NCBI GenBank assembly: GCA_947442105.1
Contig: CANEVH010000025.1
Span: forward strand, 1 to 55,181
Direction: 5' to 3'
DNA length: 55,181 nt
From: Comamonadaceae bacterium
Lineage (GTDB): Bacteria; Pseudomonadota; Gammaproteobacteria; Burkholderiales; Burkholderiaceae_C
Shown here: piece after piece, positions 16,908-25,917 of the stretch
Position numbering within the stretch: the first letter of the stretch is position 1
Layout of the letters: every line of letters starts with the position of its first letter
The notes under the pieces: generated by a model
Databases searched by the model: none
Told to the model about the DNA's origin: nothing
The model's input: the letters and a program-made list of their open reading frames with translations, nothing else
Program-made: the position numbers and the translations under genes

Positions 16908-18089
16908 TCATGGTGCCAGAAAACGCTCCGTCAGCTTTACCCAAAAGGCCGCGCCTATGGAGATGTTGCGGTCTTCGAAGTCGTAGTTCGGGTTGTGCAC
17001 CATGCAGGCGCCGTGGCCGCCGTTGGCTGCGTCGCCATTGCCAATCAACAGGTAGCTGCCGGGCACGGCCTCCAACATATAGGCAAAGTCTTCGCTGCCG
17101 GTGAGGGGCTCGGTTTGCTGCACCACGTTGTCGGCGCCCACCAGGTCCAGCGCCACTTCCCGGGCCAGGGCGGTTTCGGCCGGCGTGTTCACCAGCACCG
17201 GGTAGCCGGGCAAAAACTCAACCCGCGCCTGCACACAGAAGCTTTGGGCCTGCGCCTCGACCAACTCCACAATGCGCCTGCGCAACAGTTCCCGCACACC
17301 CCGGTCCAAGGCGCGCACGCTGAGCTTGAGTGTGGCGTTCTGCGGGATGACGTTATTGGCCACCCCGGCCTGAAAGGCACCCACGGTAATCACGGCCATG
17401 TGCAGCGGCGCCACGTTGCGCGACACAATGGTTTGCAACGCCATAACGATGGACGCGCCCGCCACCACCGGGTCGGCGCCCAGGTGCGGCATGGCACCGT
17501 GGCCGCCGGTGCCTTCGATGTGGACCAGAATGTTTTCGCTAGACGCCATGGTGGCGCCTTCACGCAACAGCAACTGGCCTTGGCGAAAGCCCGGCATGTT
17601 GTGCATGGCAAAAATGGCGTCGCAGGGAAAGCGCTCAAACAGCCCGTCTTCCATCATCTTGCGCGCGCCGCCCAGGCTTTCTTCGGCAGGCTGGAAGATC
17701 AGGTTCAGGGTGCCGTCAAATTGCCCGCTGGCGGCCAGGTGTTCGGCAGCAGCTAGCAGCATGGTGGTGTGGCCGTCGTGGCCGCAGGCGTGCATCAGGC
17801 CCGCGTGGCAGCTGGCGTGGGGCAAGCCGGTGGTCTCCTGGATGGGCAATGCGTCCATATCGGCGCGCAAGCCCAGGCGGCGCGCGCTGGTGCCGCGCTT
17901 TAGTTGCCCCACGACACCGGTGCCGCCCAAACCACGGGTAACGGTATAGCCCCAGCGCTCCAAGCGCTCGGCCACCAGCGCACTGGTACGAAACTCCTGA
18001 AAACCGATTTCAGGATGCTGGTGAATATCGCGCCGCAGCGCGGTGTATTCGTCTGCACCGGCCTGGAACGCGCTGAGCAAGGACGCCAT
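16908..18089 (-). CDS. M20D-family amidohydrolase (hippurate hydrolase / aminoacylase-like)
   Basis: The protein has 393 residues. It shows the M20 metal-binding pattern GLRADMDALPI, then HACGHDGHTTMLL and FQPAEESLGGARKM, and the dimerisation lid domain between about 185 and 300. Members of this subfamily remove acyl groups from N-acyl amino acids; hippurate hydrolase makes benzoate and glycine. A benzoate pathway lies 8 kb away, so hippurate or another aroyl amino acid is an attractive but unproven substrate. The gene sits between a Bug-type binding protein (5-base gap) and an ornithine-cyclodeaminase-family gene (4-base gap). Confidence 0.92.
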   Translation of the reverse strand: MASLLSAFQAGADEYTALRRDIHQHPEIGFQEFRTSALVAERLERWGYTVTRGLGGTGVVGQLKRGTSARRLGLRADMDALPIQETTGLPHASCHAGLMHACGHDGHTTMLLAAAEHLAASGQFDGTLNLIFQPAEESLGGARKMMEDGLFERFPCDAIFAMHNMPGFRQGQLLLREGATMASSENILVHIEGTGGHGAMPHLGADPVVAGASIVMALQTIVSRNVAPLHMAVITVGAFQAGVANNVIPQNATLKLSVRALDRGVRELLRRRIVELVEAQAQSFCVQARVEFLPGYPVLVNTPAETALAREVALDLVGADNVVQQTEPLTGSEDFAYMLEAVPGSYLLIGNGDAANGGHGACMVHNPNYDFEDRNISIGAAFWVKLTERFLAP

Positions 18090-18094
18090 GGCGC

Positions 18095-19093
18095 TTACTG
18101 GGCTTGCAGGTTGATGGACTTGGCAATCGCGCGGAACTGCGCGGTGCCGTCGGCATAAACTTTTCCCACAGCAGCGAGGGGCAAGGGTTGCGCGGTGAGC
18201 AGGCTATTGGCTTCCAAACCGGCGTGCACCGTCGGGTCCGCCAGCGTCTCGGTGATGGCTTTGTGCAAGGCCACGACCACGGGCTCTGGGGTGTCTTTCT
18301 TCACAAAATAGCCGGTCCAGATGTTGAAGGTGAAGTCTTTGAGCGCCTTGCTCTCGCTGATGGCGGGGAAGTCTTTCACGCTGTCCAAGCGCGTGGGGTT
18401 CAACATGGCCAGCACTTTGAGCTTGCCAGTCTTGTTCAGCTCCAGGTACTTTTTGCCGTAGGGCGCCAAAAAGATATCCACCTGGCCGCCCAGCAAGTCT
18501 TGCTCGGCCGGTGCTGCGCCTTTGTAGGGCACGTGGACCATGGGAATGTCGGTGACCTTGGACAATTGCTCGCCCAGCAGGTGGTAGAAGGAGCCAGGAC
18601 CCACGCTGGCAAACGTCACCGCTTTGCCTTGTTTAGCCGCCTTGCGGGCGTAGTCCACAAATTCGTCCACCGTGTTGACCGGCAAATCTGCACGCGCCAA
18701 AAACGCAATCTGGGCAGTGGCAATCATCTGGACCAGGCGAAAGTCTTCGCTCTTGAATTTGATGGCCGACAGTGCCAGGGGCGCCAAAATCAGCTCGTTG
18801 GGCGAACCCTGGAATACCAAAGAGCCATCGGACGGCGCGTTGAGCACTTTTTGCGCAGCAATAGACCCGCTGGCGCCGCCCAAGTTGTCCACAATGACCG
18901 GCTGCCCCAGGTTTTTACCCAGCGACGTGTTGACCGTGCGGGCAATCACGTCCGACAGGCCGCCCGCCGGGTAGGGCACCAAAATCGTGACGGGCTTGGA
19001 CGGGTAGCTTTGTGCTGCCGCAGATGCTGCGAGCACCAGGCTGGCGACCATTGCGCTCAAGCTACGCAGTGAACTGGCGAGTTGGATGTGCAT
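18095..19093 (-). CDS. Bug/TctC-family periplasmic solute-binding protein
   Basis: The protein has 332 residues. A Sec signal peptide ends near AAAQSYPSKPV. The mature part has the Bug signature PVTILVPYPAGGLSDVIAR and the HVPYKGAAPAEQDLLGGQVD loop. Such proteins bind carboxylated solutes for tripartite tricarboxylate transporters; no TctA/TctB genes are nearby, so this is an orphan, as is common in this family. The ATG at 19093 has GAGGAG 6 bases upstream. It heads an operon with the M20 hydrolase and the reductase, suggesting uptake of their substrate. A LysR gene is divergent. Confidence 0.94.
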   Translation of the reverse strand: MHIQLASSLRSLSAMVASLVLAASAAAQSYPSKPVTILVPYPAGGLSDVIARTVNTSLGKNLGQPVIVDNLGGASGSIAAQKVLNAPSDGSLVFQGSPNELILAPLALSAIKFKSEDFRLVQMIATAQIAFLARADLPVNTVDEFVDYARKAAKQGKAVTFASVGPGSFYHLLGEQLSKVTDIPMVHVPYKGAAPAEQDLLGGQVDIFLAPYGKKYLELNKTGKLKVLAMLNPTRLDSVKDFPAISESKALKDFTFNIWTGYFVKKDTPEPVVVALHKAITETLADPTVHAGLEANSLLTAQPLPLAAVGKVYADGTAQFRAIAKSINLQAQ

Positions 19094-19235
19094 GACTGAC
19101 TCCTCGTGAATGTGAAAGTTGTGGGGTGGCCGCGATCGGCTGGGTTCTATCGTAGGCAGGCCGGTTGCATGCGTCCAATGTATTATTTTTCTAGTTATCA
19201 TTCATTTTTCTCATTGAACTCCAGAGCGCCCCGCC

Positions 19236-20132
19236 ATGAACATCAAGCACCTGGAGCACCTGCTGGCCCTGGCCGACACGGGCTCCTTCAGCCGTGCGGC
19301 CGACAAGCTCTTCATCACCCAATCGGCGCTCAGCCGCAGCATCCAAAGTCTGGAAGAAGACCTGGGCGCGAAGGTGCTGGACCGCATTGGCAAACGCAAT
19401 GAACTCACGCCCTTGGGGCAAGACGTGGTGGCCCGGGCGCGGCACATTGTTCGCGACGCGGCCGAGCTGCGCCACAGCGCGCGGCTGCTAAAGGACGGGG
19501 GCCGGGGCGCGGTCAGCGTGGGTCTGGGTTCTGGCCCGGCGGCGCTGCTGATGCTGCCGCTGCTGTGCGCTGCCAGTGCGCAAGCCGGCATGCGGGTGTC
19601 CGTGACCCAGGGGCCGGTGGAGCTGCAAATGTTGCAACTGCGCAGCCGCCAGCTCGACGCCATGGTGGTAGACATGCGCCGCGTGATACCCGCCACCGAC
19701 CTGAACATCGAATCCATGGCCGAACTGCGGGCGGGCTTTGTGGTGCGGGCCCAGCATCCGCTGGCTGCGGAGAAAAAGGTCACGCTGACCGACGTACTGC
19801 GCTACCCGGTAGCGTCCACGCCCTTGTCTGACGAAGTGGCGCGCCTGCTGGTGGACCAATTTGGCCCGCAGGCCAACCCGTCAGACATGGTCAGCCTGCG
19901 CTGCGACGACGTGGCCAGCCTGGTGCAAACCGCCGCCCGCACCGATGCCATTTTTTTGGGCGTGCTCGCCACTGCGCGCAGCGGCTTGGACGACGGCAGC
20001 TTGGTGGAACTACAGCTCACTCCGCCCCTGGCGGCGACCGCACGCTTTGCCTACGTCACTCTGGCCGGGCGCACCGAGGCGCCGGCCATGGCCTACTTTC
20101 GGGAATTTGTGCGCACGCATTTGCGTGACTGA
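19236..20132 (+). CDS. LysR-family transcriptional regulator, divergent from the Bug operon
   Basis: The protein has 298 residues. The N-terminal helix-turn-helix (LEHLLALADTGSFSRAADKLFITQSALSRSIQ, residues 6-37) is followed by an effector-binding domain of the periplasmic-binding type. The 142-base gap to the divergent Bug gene must hold both promoters and the operator; an AT-rich patch at 19176-19210 is the likely place. Control of the binding protein, M20 hydrolase and reductase operon is inferred from the divergent layout. Confidence 0.93.
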   Translation: MNIKHLEHLLALADTGSFSRAADKLFITQSALSRSIQSLEEDLGAKVLDRIGKRNELTPLGQDVVARARHIVRDAAELRHSARLLKDGGRGAVSVGLGSGPAALLMLPLLCAASAQAGMRVSVTQGPVELQMLQLRSRQLDAMVVDMRRVIPATDLNIESMAELRAGFVVRAQHPLAAEKKVTLTDVLRYPVASTPLSDEVARLLVDQFGPQANPSDMVSLRCDDVASLVQTAARTDAIFLGVLATARSGLDDGSLVELQLTPPLAATARFAYVTLAGRTEAPAMAYFREFVRTHLRD

Positions 20133-20481
20133 GCCGGGGGCGGCGTTGCGCGTCCGGCCTTGGGCCCGCGCGCAGACCTCCTTGGATCAGTCATCGCGCA
20201 ACTGGCGCTGGAGGGTCAGCGCAAGCACAGATCAATCCATTGCCTGCAGGCCCTATCGGGTAGGTGTATCCAGTCCATTGGCCGTATGAAATGAGTTTTT
20301 AATAATTCTACGGCCAAGCATTTGGTGCTGGCGCGCCAGCTTGGCGTCGGCCACCCGCCGCGCCGGGCGGCGTCGGTCACCTCTTGCACCGAAAGACCGC
20401 TGCCCTTGCGCGGAAACCGACAGCCGTTCGCAGTTCTTCGTCTTCGTTTGCACGCGGCCCCTAGGCGGGCCAATGAGAGGA
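20133..20481. other. Intergenic stretch with no supported gene
   Basis: These 349 bases separate the LysR gene from the end of the benzoate transporter operon, which is convergent with it. I see no convincing reading frame, no clear terminator hairpin with a T run and no repeat. The open frames on either strand are short and have no recognisable family. Confidence 0.6.
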
Positions 20482-21195
20482 TTAAACCCCTAAATACGTG
20501 GCCAGCGCCGGGTCGCCCAAGAGCGCCGCGCCGCTGCCTTGCAGCACCACCTGGCCTTTTTGCAGCACCAGTGCGTGGTCGACGCGCTCCAGCACCTTGT
20601 GGTAGTCGCGGTCCACGATCAGGGTGGCGATGCCGCTGGCGCGGATTTCGCCAATCACGCGCCAGATCTCGGCCACGATCAGCGGCGCCAGGCCCTCCGT
20701 GGCTTCGTCCAGCACCATCAGCTCGGGGTGCGTCATCAGCGCGCGGCCAATGGAGAGCATTTGCTGCTCACCGCCCGAGAGTTGGGCACCCAGGTTTTTC
20801 AGGCGTTCAGTCAGGCGCGGAAAGGTGGCCAGCACGCGGTCCAGCGGCCAGTCGCGGCGCCCGTCCCGCCCCGGGCGGGCCGCCATTTGCAGGTTTTCCA
20901 GCACTGAGAGGTTGGGAAACACGCCCCGCCCTTCAGGCACATAGGCCACGCCCAGGCGCGCTACCTCGTGCGGTTTGCTGTGCGAGGCATCCACGCCAAA
21001 AAAATGGATTTCGCCGCTGCGCTGCGCCACATGGCCCAGCAGTGCGCGGATCAGTGTGGATTTGCCCATGCCGTTGCGCCCCAGCAGGCCCACGGTCTGG
21101 CCGCGCGCAATGTGCAGGTCTATGCCATGCAGGATGTGGCTGGAGCCGTACCAGGCGTGCACGCCCTTGGCGTCCAAAATCAGTTCTTCGCTCAT
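20482..21195 (-). CDS. livF: Branched-chain/aromatic ABC transporter ATPase, LivF-type
   Basis: The protein has 237 residues. Walker A is GRNGMGKST (near residues 38-46), signature LSGGEQQML, Walker B LMVLDEATEGLAP; all are typical of LivF. The usual end-of-domain LLVEQN is replaced by LIVDRD. The ATG at 21195 follows the livG stop by one base. It is the last gene of the leftward box operon and energises uptake, probably of benzoate, across the inner membrane. Confidence 0.95.
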   Translation of the reverse strand: MSEELILDAKGVHAWYGSSHILHGIDLHIARGQTVGLLGRNGMGKSTLIRALLGHVAQRSGEIHFFGVDASHSKPHEVARLGVAYVPEGRGVFPNLSVLENLQMAARPGRDGRRDWPLDRVLATFPRLTERLKNLGAQLSGGEQQMLSIGRALMTHPELMVLDEATEGLAPLIVAEIWRVIGEIRASGIATLIVDRDYHKVLERVDHALVLQKGQVVLQGSGAALLGDPALATYLGV

Positions 21196-21196
21196 C

Positions 21197-21949
21197 TCAG
21201 TGCTCCCCCAGATAGGCCACGCGCACTTCGGCACTGTTGCGCACAAAGTCCGGGCTGCCCGAGGCGATCACGCCGCCGTTGACCATCACGGTAATGCAGT
21301 CGGCCACGCGGAACACCGCGTCCATGTCGTGCTCAATAAGCAATATGGCGTGCGTGGCCTTGAGCGACTCCAGCAGCGCCAGCATGCGCTCGGTTTCTTC
21401 GGCGCCCATGCCAGCCAGCGGCTCGTCCAGCAGCAGCACCTGCGGCGCGGTGGCCAGGCACATGGCGATCTCCAACTGGCGCTTTTGGCCGTGCGAGAGC
21501 AAACCGGCCTCACGCTCCAGCACGTCGGCCAAGCCCGCCCGCTCTGCGCTGGCCAGAGCGGCGGCGCTGCTGACCGGGCAGTGGCGCGCGTCTTGCCACA
21601 TCGCCCAAGGCTTTTGCACCGTGGCCTGGGCCGCCAGGCGGCAGTTTTCCAGCACGGTGAAGGTGGGGTAAATGGTGTTGCGCTGGTAGCTGCGCCCCAG
21701 GCCCGCACGGGCACGCCGGGGTTGCGTCCAGTGCGTCACGTCCTGGCCCAGCAGTTCTACGCTGCCGCCCGATGGGGGAATCTCGCCCGACAAAATATTC
21801 ACCAGGGTCGATTTGCCCGCGCCGTTGGTGCCAATGACCGCGTGCACCGTGCCACGCGCCACGTCAGTTGACACGTCGTTCAGCGCCAGCAATCCGCCCC
21901 AGCGGCGGCTGATGTGTTGGCCGCGCAGCAAGATTTCAGTGTCCGCCAT
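21197..21949 (-). CDS. livG: Branched-chain/aromatic ABC transporter ATPase, LivG-type
   Basis: The protein has 250 residues. Walker A GTNGAGKST, signature LSHGQKRQLEIA and Walker B VLLLDEPLAGMGAEE identify a LivG-class subunit. The ATG at 21949 has a strong GGAGG and lies inside the 3' end of livM (14-base overlap). It pairs with LivF to drive the LivHM channel. Confidence 0.95.
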   Translation of the reverse strand: MADTEILLRGQHISRRWGGLLALNDVSTDVARGTVHAVIGTNGAGKSTLVNILSGEIPPSGGSVELLGQDVTHWTQPRRARAGLGRSYQRNTIYPTFTVLENCRLAAQATVQKPWAMWQDARHCPVSSAAALASAERAGLADVLEREAGLLSHGQKRQLEIAMCLATAPQVLLLDEPLAGMGAEETERMLALLESLKATHAILLIEHDMDAVFRVADCITVMVNGGVIASGSPDFVRNSAEVRVAYLGEH

Positions 21950-22949
21950 GGCTGCCTCCTGCGTGTGTTCTGTTGGCTGGTTCGCCCAAGGCCGCACCGC
22001 GCAGCCGCGCCGCAAGCTGCCCCGGCACGCCCACCAGGCCGCGTGGCAACAGCGCCACGCTGGCGATGATGGTCAGGCCCAGACCCAAGTGCCAGTGCTT
22101 GGCAAATTCGCCAAAAATCGCCTCGGATTTGAAAAACTCCTGTAAGAGCGCAAACGCAAAAGCGCCGATCAGCGCGCCGCGCAAATGCCCCAGCCCGCCC
22201 AAAATCACGATGATGAGCACCTCGCCCGACACATGCCAGCCCATCAGCTCGGGGTTGACGTAGCCGTCTTTCACGGCAAACAAAAACCCGGCCAAGCCCG
22301 AGAGTGCGCCCGAGATCACAAAAGCCGCCAGCTTGTAGGGGTAGGTGGAAAAACCGGTGGCGCGCATGCGCTGCTCGTTGACACGAATACCCGCCAGCGC
22401 CCGGCCAAAGCGCGAGCGCCCCAGCAGCGCCAAAAACGCAAACGTGGCCAGCAGACAGCCCAGGGTGAACTGGTACAGCACCAGCGGCTTGTCCAGGTCC
22501 AACCACGTTCCCAGGCTGGGTTTGAGCAGCAAGTAAATGCCATCGGTGCCCCCGCCCAGCGGCGTGTCGTGCGCCACGTAATAGGCCATTTGGGCAAACG
22601 CCAGCGTGACCATGATGAAGTACACGCCCTTGGTGCGCAGCGAGAGCGCGCCCACCGCCAGCGCGTAGCCGCCAGCCAGCAACATCGCTGCGGGCATAAG
22701 CCACAGCACATTGCCCGCCTGGTCGGGCGGCGACAGCAGCACCGTGGAATACGCGCCTATGCCCAAAAACGCCGCCTGGCCAAAACACACCAGGCCGGTG
22801 GCGCCCACCAGCAGCTCCAGGCTGAGGGCAAAAATGGCAAACACCATGATCTTGGTCGCCAGGTCCAGCCCGTACTGGCCCGAGACCGCCGGAAACGCCG
22901 CCAGTGCCAAAAACACCAGGGCTACAAAAATCGTTTTAGCGTAATTCAT
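21936..22949 (-). CDS. livM: Branched-chain/aromatic ABC transporter permease, LivM-type
   Basis: The protein has 337 residues with about eight to nine membrane segments and the LivM motifs LVGATGLVCFGQAAFLGIGAY and the EAA-like loop GVRVNE-type sequence (ALAGIRVNEQRMRATGF). The ATG at 22949 is preferred to the TTG one codon before it. It overlaps livG at its 3' end and follows livH by 3 bases. Confidence 0.95.
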   Translation of the reverse strand: MNYAKTIFVALVFLALAAFPAVSGQYGLDLATKIMVFAIFALSLELLVGATGLVCFGQAAFLGIGAYSTVLLSPPDQAGNVLWLMPAAMLLAGGYALAVGALSLRTKGVYFIMVTLAFAQMAYYVAHDTPLGGGTDGIYLLLKPSLGTWLDLDKPLVLYQFTLGCLLATFAFLALLGRSRFGRALAGIRVNEQRMRATGFSTYPYKLAAFVISGALSGLAGFLFAVKDGYVNPELMGWHVSGEVLIIVILGGLGHLRGALIGAFAFALLQEFFKSEAIFGEFAKHWHLGLGLTIIASVALLPRGLVGVPGQLAARLRGAALGEPANRTHAGGSHGGH

Positions 22950-22952
22950 CAA

Positions 22953-23834
22953 TCAGCCCGCCTTAAACAGTCCATCGGGCTTCCACAGCAGGATGAGCGC
23001 CATCAACACATACACCAGCACGCCAGCGGCCGAGGGCAGCAGCACCTTGCCAAAAGTGTCCACAAAACCGATCAGCAGCGAGGCAAACAGCGCCCCCCGA
23101 ATCGAGCCAATGCCGCCAATGACCACCACCACAAAGCAAATAATCAGCACCGTGCTACCCATGCCCGGATACACAGACGAAACCGGAGCGGCCACCATGC
23201 CCGCCAGCACCGCAATCGCCACCCCGGCGGCAAACACCACGCGGTACAAAAATTTGATGTCTATGCCCAGCGACTGCACCATCTCGCGGTTGGTGCTGCC
23301 CGCGCGGATCATCATGCCTAAGCGGGTGCGGGTGAACACAAAATACATGCCCAGCGCCAGCGCCAGGCAGACGCCCGAGATAAACAAGCGGTACACCGGG
23401 TAGGTCATTACGTCACTCAGCGCAATGCTGCCGTTCAAGATGTCGGGCGGCTGCACGCCGTGCACGTCGTCGCCCACCAGCAGGCTGCGCAACTCCTCAA
23501 ACACCAAAATCAGGCCGTAGGTCATCAGCACCTGTTGCAAGTGCTCGCGCTCGTACAAAAAGCTGAAAAACGCCCATTCCAAAAAATAGCCAAACAGCAC
23601 CGCCAGCACCACGCCCACCAGCAGCGTGGCAAAAAAGCCGCCGCCAATGGTCGCGCCCACCACCGGCGCCAGGCTGAACGCCAAATAGGCGCCCACCATA
23701 TAAAAGCTGCCGTGCGCCAGGTTGATCACGCCCATGATGCCGAAGATCAGGGTCAGACCCGAGGCCACCAAAAACAGCAGCAGTCCGTACTGCAGCGAGT
23801 TCAGGCACTGAATCAAAAAAGTCGTCAAGTCCAT
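22953..23834 (-). CDS. livH: Branched-chain/aromatic ABC transporter permease, LivH-type
   Basis: The protein has 293 residues and about eight membrane segments. The LivH signature LIFGIMGVINLAHGSFYMVGAY is near residue 30, and the cytoplasmic coupling loop contains MIRAGSTNREMVQSLGI. It is the first channel subunit in the operon and is separated from the binding-protein gene by a strong 14-bp hairpin. Confidence 0.95.
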   Translation of the reverse strand: MDLTTFLIQCLNSLQYGLLLFLVASGLTLIFGIMGVINLAHGSFYMVGAYLAFSLAPVVGATIGGGFFATLLVGVVLAVLFGYFLEWAFFSFLYEREHLQQVLMTYGLILVFEELRSLLVGDDVHGVQPPDILNGSIALSDVMTYPVYRLFISGVCLALALGMYFVFTRTRLGMMIRAGSTNREMVQSLGIDIKFLYRVVFAAGVAIAVLAGMVAAPVSSVYPGMGSTVLIICFVVVVIGGIGSIRGALFASLLIGFVDTFGKVLLPSAAGVLVYVLMALILLWKPDGLFKAG

Positions 23835-23859
23835 GGGGTTTGCAGCGAAAAGCTGTTGG

Positions 23860-23893
23860 GCACCGGGCGCAGCGCTATGGCTGCGCCCGGTGC
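23860..23893 (-). other. Intercistronic hairpin between livK and livH
   Basis: GCACCGGGCGCAGC (23860-23873) pairs perfectly with 23880-23893 around a 6-base loop. No T run follows on the transcribed (minus) strand. It probably protects the 3' end of the binding-protein message or gives partial attenuation, making more binding protein than permease. Confidence 0.75.
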
Positions 23894-23917
23894 TGGGTTT
23901 ACAAGGTCAAGTCCGGC

Positions 23918-25099
23918 TTAGAGCTTGCAGCCGCGCGCCGGGTCTTCCAGCTTGGCGCTGGCAATGCCGACTTTTTTGTTTTCCTTGGCACCCACTTGGC
24001 GCAGGTAAAAGTCTTGCACTGGGTTGTGCGCCTTGGAAATCGTGAACGGGCCGCGCGGGCTGTCGATCGTGGCCTTGCCTAGGGCAGCAGAAATGTCGGC
24101 CGACTTGGTGGCGTCGCCCTTGGTGGCGTTCAGGCCAATGGCGAGCATTTGCGCGGCGTCATAGCCTTGCACCGCATACACATCGGGCTGTAGCTTGTAG
24201 GTCTTGGCGTAGTTCAGGCGAAACGCCTTGTCACGCTTGGTGTCCAGGCTGTCGGCGTAATGCAGGGCGGTGAACAGGCCGTCAGCGGCATCGCCTTGGG
24301 CTTCCAGCGTGCCGTCGGTCAAAAAGCCCGAGCCATACAAGGGGATGGACTTCTTTAACCCCGCAGCGGCATAGTCCTTAACGAACTTGACTGCGCCGCC
24401 GCCGGCAAAAAAGGTGAACACCGCGTCGGGCTTGGCTGCGGCAATTTCAGTCAGCAGGCCCTGGAATTCGACGTTGGGGAAGGGCAGGTTCAGTTCTTTG
24501 ACCACCGTGCCGCCACCCTTCTCAAAGCTTTCCTTGAAGCCGCGCACCGACTCGTCGCCGGCCGCGTATTTCCAGGTGATGGTGACCACCTTCTTGATGC
24601 CCTTCTTGGCCATTACCTCGCCCATGGCATAGCCCGGTTGCCAGTTGGAGAAGGAGCTGCGGAAGATGTTGGGGGCGCACATGGCGCCGGTGACCGCGTC
24701 AGCACCCGCGTTGGGCACGATCAGCAGGGTGCCACTGTCTTTGGCCGCCTTGGCCATGGCCATGGCCACGCCGGAGTGGACCGAGCCAATCAGCACATCC
24801 ACCTGGTCGCGCTTGATGAGCTTGTTGACGTTGTCGGTGGCCTTGGACGGGTCGGACTCGTCATCGACCTTGAAGTATTCGACCTCGCGCCCGGCGATTT
24901 TTCCGCCGAGTTCAGTGACGTGCTGGCGAAAGCCGTTTTCAATCGCGTTGCCTAGAGCGGCAAAGGTGCCGGTGTAAGGCAGCATCAATCCAACCTTGAG
25001 CTTGCCGGGGGTTTGCGCTGCCGCCATGGAGGCAGCCAGCGCGCTCAGCGCCAGCACCTGGAAGCCGCGGCGGGCCAGGGAGTTGAGGGTGGTTTTCAT
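23918..25099 (-). CDS. livK: ABC transporter periplasmic binding protein, LivK-type (box cluster)
   Basis: The protein has 393 residues. A Sec signal peptide ends near SMAAAQTPGK; the mature part begins KLKVGLMLPYTGTFAALGNAIENGF, as in the HAAT/LivK family. Box clusters often carry such a transporter, and benzoate is the inferred ligand. The ATG at 25099 has AAGGAG and its first bases overlap the stop of the hydrolase upstream (ATGA). Confidence 0.94.
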   Translation of the reverse strand: MKTTLNSLARRGFQVLALSALAASMAAAQTPGKLKVGLMLPYTGTFAALGNAIENGFRQHVTELGGKIAGREVEYFKVDDESDPSKATDNVNKLIKRDQVDVLIGSVHSGVAMAMAKAAKDSGTLLIVPNAGADAVTGAMCAPNIFRSSFSNWQPGYAMGEVMAKKGIKKVVTITWKYAAGDESVRGFKESFEKGGGTVVKELNLPFPNVEFQGLLTEIAAAKPDAVFTFFAGGGAVKFVKDYAAAGLKKSIPLYGSGFLTDGTLEAQGDAADGLFTALHYADSLDTKRDKAFRLNYAKTYKLQPDVYAVQGYDAAQMLAIGLNATKGDATKSADISAALGKATIDSPRGPFTISKAHNPVQDFYLRQVGAKENKKVGIASAKLEDPARGCKL

Positions 25100-25917
25100 G
25101 GGTTGTCTCCTTCGTTGTGGTTCATCAAACTGCAAATGGCCGCGGTCAGCGCCTGGGGCTGGTCGCGGTGGGGGGAATGGCCGCAGGCGGCAAGCTCAAG
25201 CAAACGCGTGCCGGGTACGGCGCGCGCAATGCCATGGATTTGTTCCAGCGATCCATATTCGTCGTCCAGCCCTTGCACCGCAAGCACCGGACAGCCAATG
25301 CGGCGCATTCTGTCAGCAATCGACCAGGGCCGAAACGCCGGGTCCAGCCAGATTTGGCTCCAGGCCTCGAACACCGGCGCGGGTGCTTGGTGGTAGCGCG
25401 CCAAGCGCGCCAGCAGGGGCGCTTTTAGCTGCGGCGCTTGCAGCGCGCGAATGCTGGCAACCGTCTGGTCTTCGACAAACCAGTGCGGCGCCAGCGCCAC
25501 CACGCCCGCCACTTGCGCAGGAAAAGCAGCCGCATACAGCAGCGCAATCGAGGCGCCGTCGCTGTGGCCTAGCAGCCACAAGGGTTGCGCTTGGGCGTCC
25601 ACGCCCAAAGCGGCCAGCGCAGCGGGCAGCACTTCGGTGGCCTGGCGCTCCATAAAGTCAACTCCCCAACGCGTGCCAGCCTCTGGCGGCGTGGACTGGC
25701 CGTAGCCGGGGCGCGAGACCACCAGGCCCCGGCATTGCGCAGCCGCGCAAAGCTGCTGCGGAAAGTCTTTCCACATCGCCAATGAGCCCAGGCCTTCGTG
25801 CAAAAACACGATCAACGGACTTGCCGCGTCCGCACCGGGCGCGCGCAGCCACTGGACCTCCAGCGCAATGCGCTGGCCGCCCCAGTCGATCGGAAGCTGC
25901 GCCGCTGCGGGGTTCAT
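25096..25917 (-). CDS. Alpha/beta hydrolase of the box operon
   Basis: The protein has 273 residues. The nucleophile elbow GHSDGAS (Ser near residue 119), an oxyanion strand FLHEGLGSLAMW, an acid in VLAVQGLDDEYG and a late His in ACGHSPH make up a full catalytic set. It overlaps the ligase upstream and the binding protein downstream by ATGA junctions, so it is tightly coupled to the pathway. It may act as a thioesterase that recovers CoA from trapped intermediates or as an esterase that frees benzoate; neither can be chosen from sequence. Confidence 0.9.
   Translation of the reverse strand: MNPAAAQLPIDWGGQRIALEVQWLRAPGADAASPLIVFLHEGLGSLAMWKDFPQQLCAAAQCRGLVVSRPGYGQSTPPEAGTRWGVDFMERQATEVLPAALAALGVDAQAQPLWLLGHSDGASIALLYAAAFPAQVAGVVALAPHWFVEDQTVASIRALQAPQLKAPLLARLARYHQAPAPVFEAWSQIWLDPAFRPWSIADRMRRIGCPVLAVQGLDDEYGSLEQIHGIARAVPGTRLLELAACGHSPHRDQPQALTAAICSLMNHNEGDNP

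Noticed and set aside
20216..20473. An 85-codon frame in the gap after the LysR gene, with a KGSGLSVQEVTDAA stretch that briefly recalls the end of Ffh-type proteins
   Set aside because: The resemblance is too short, the flanks do not fit, and no start or ribosome site supports it.
22185..23321. A 378-codon Gln/His-rich open frame antisense to livM/livH
   Set aside because: Low-complexity antisense translation of two membrane-protein genes.
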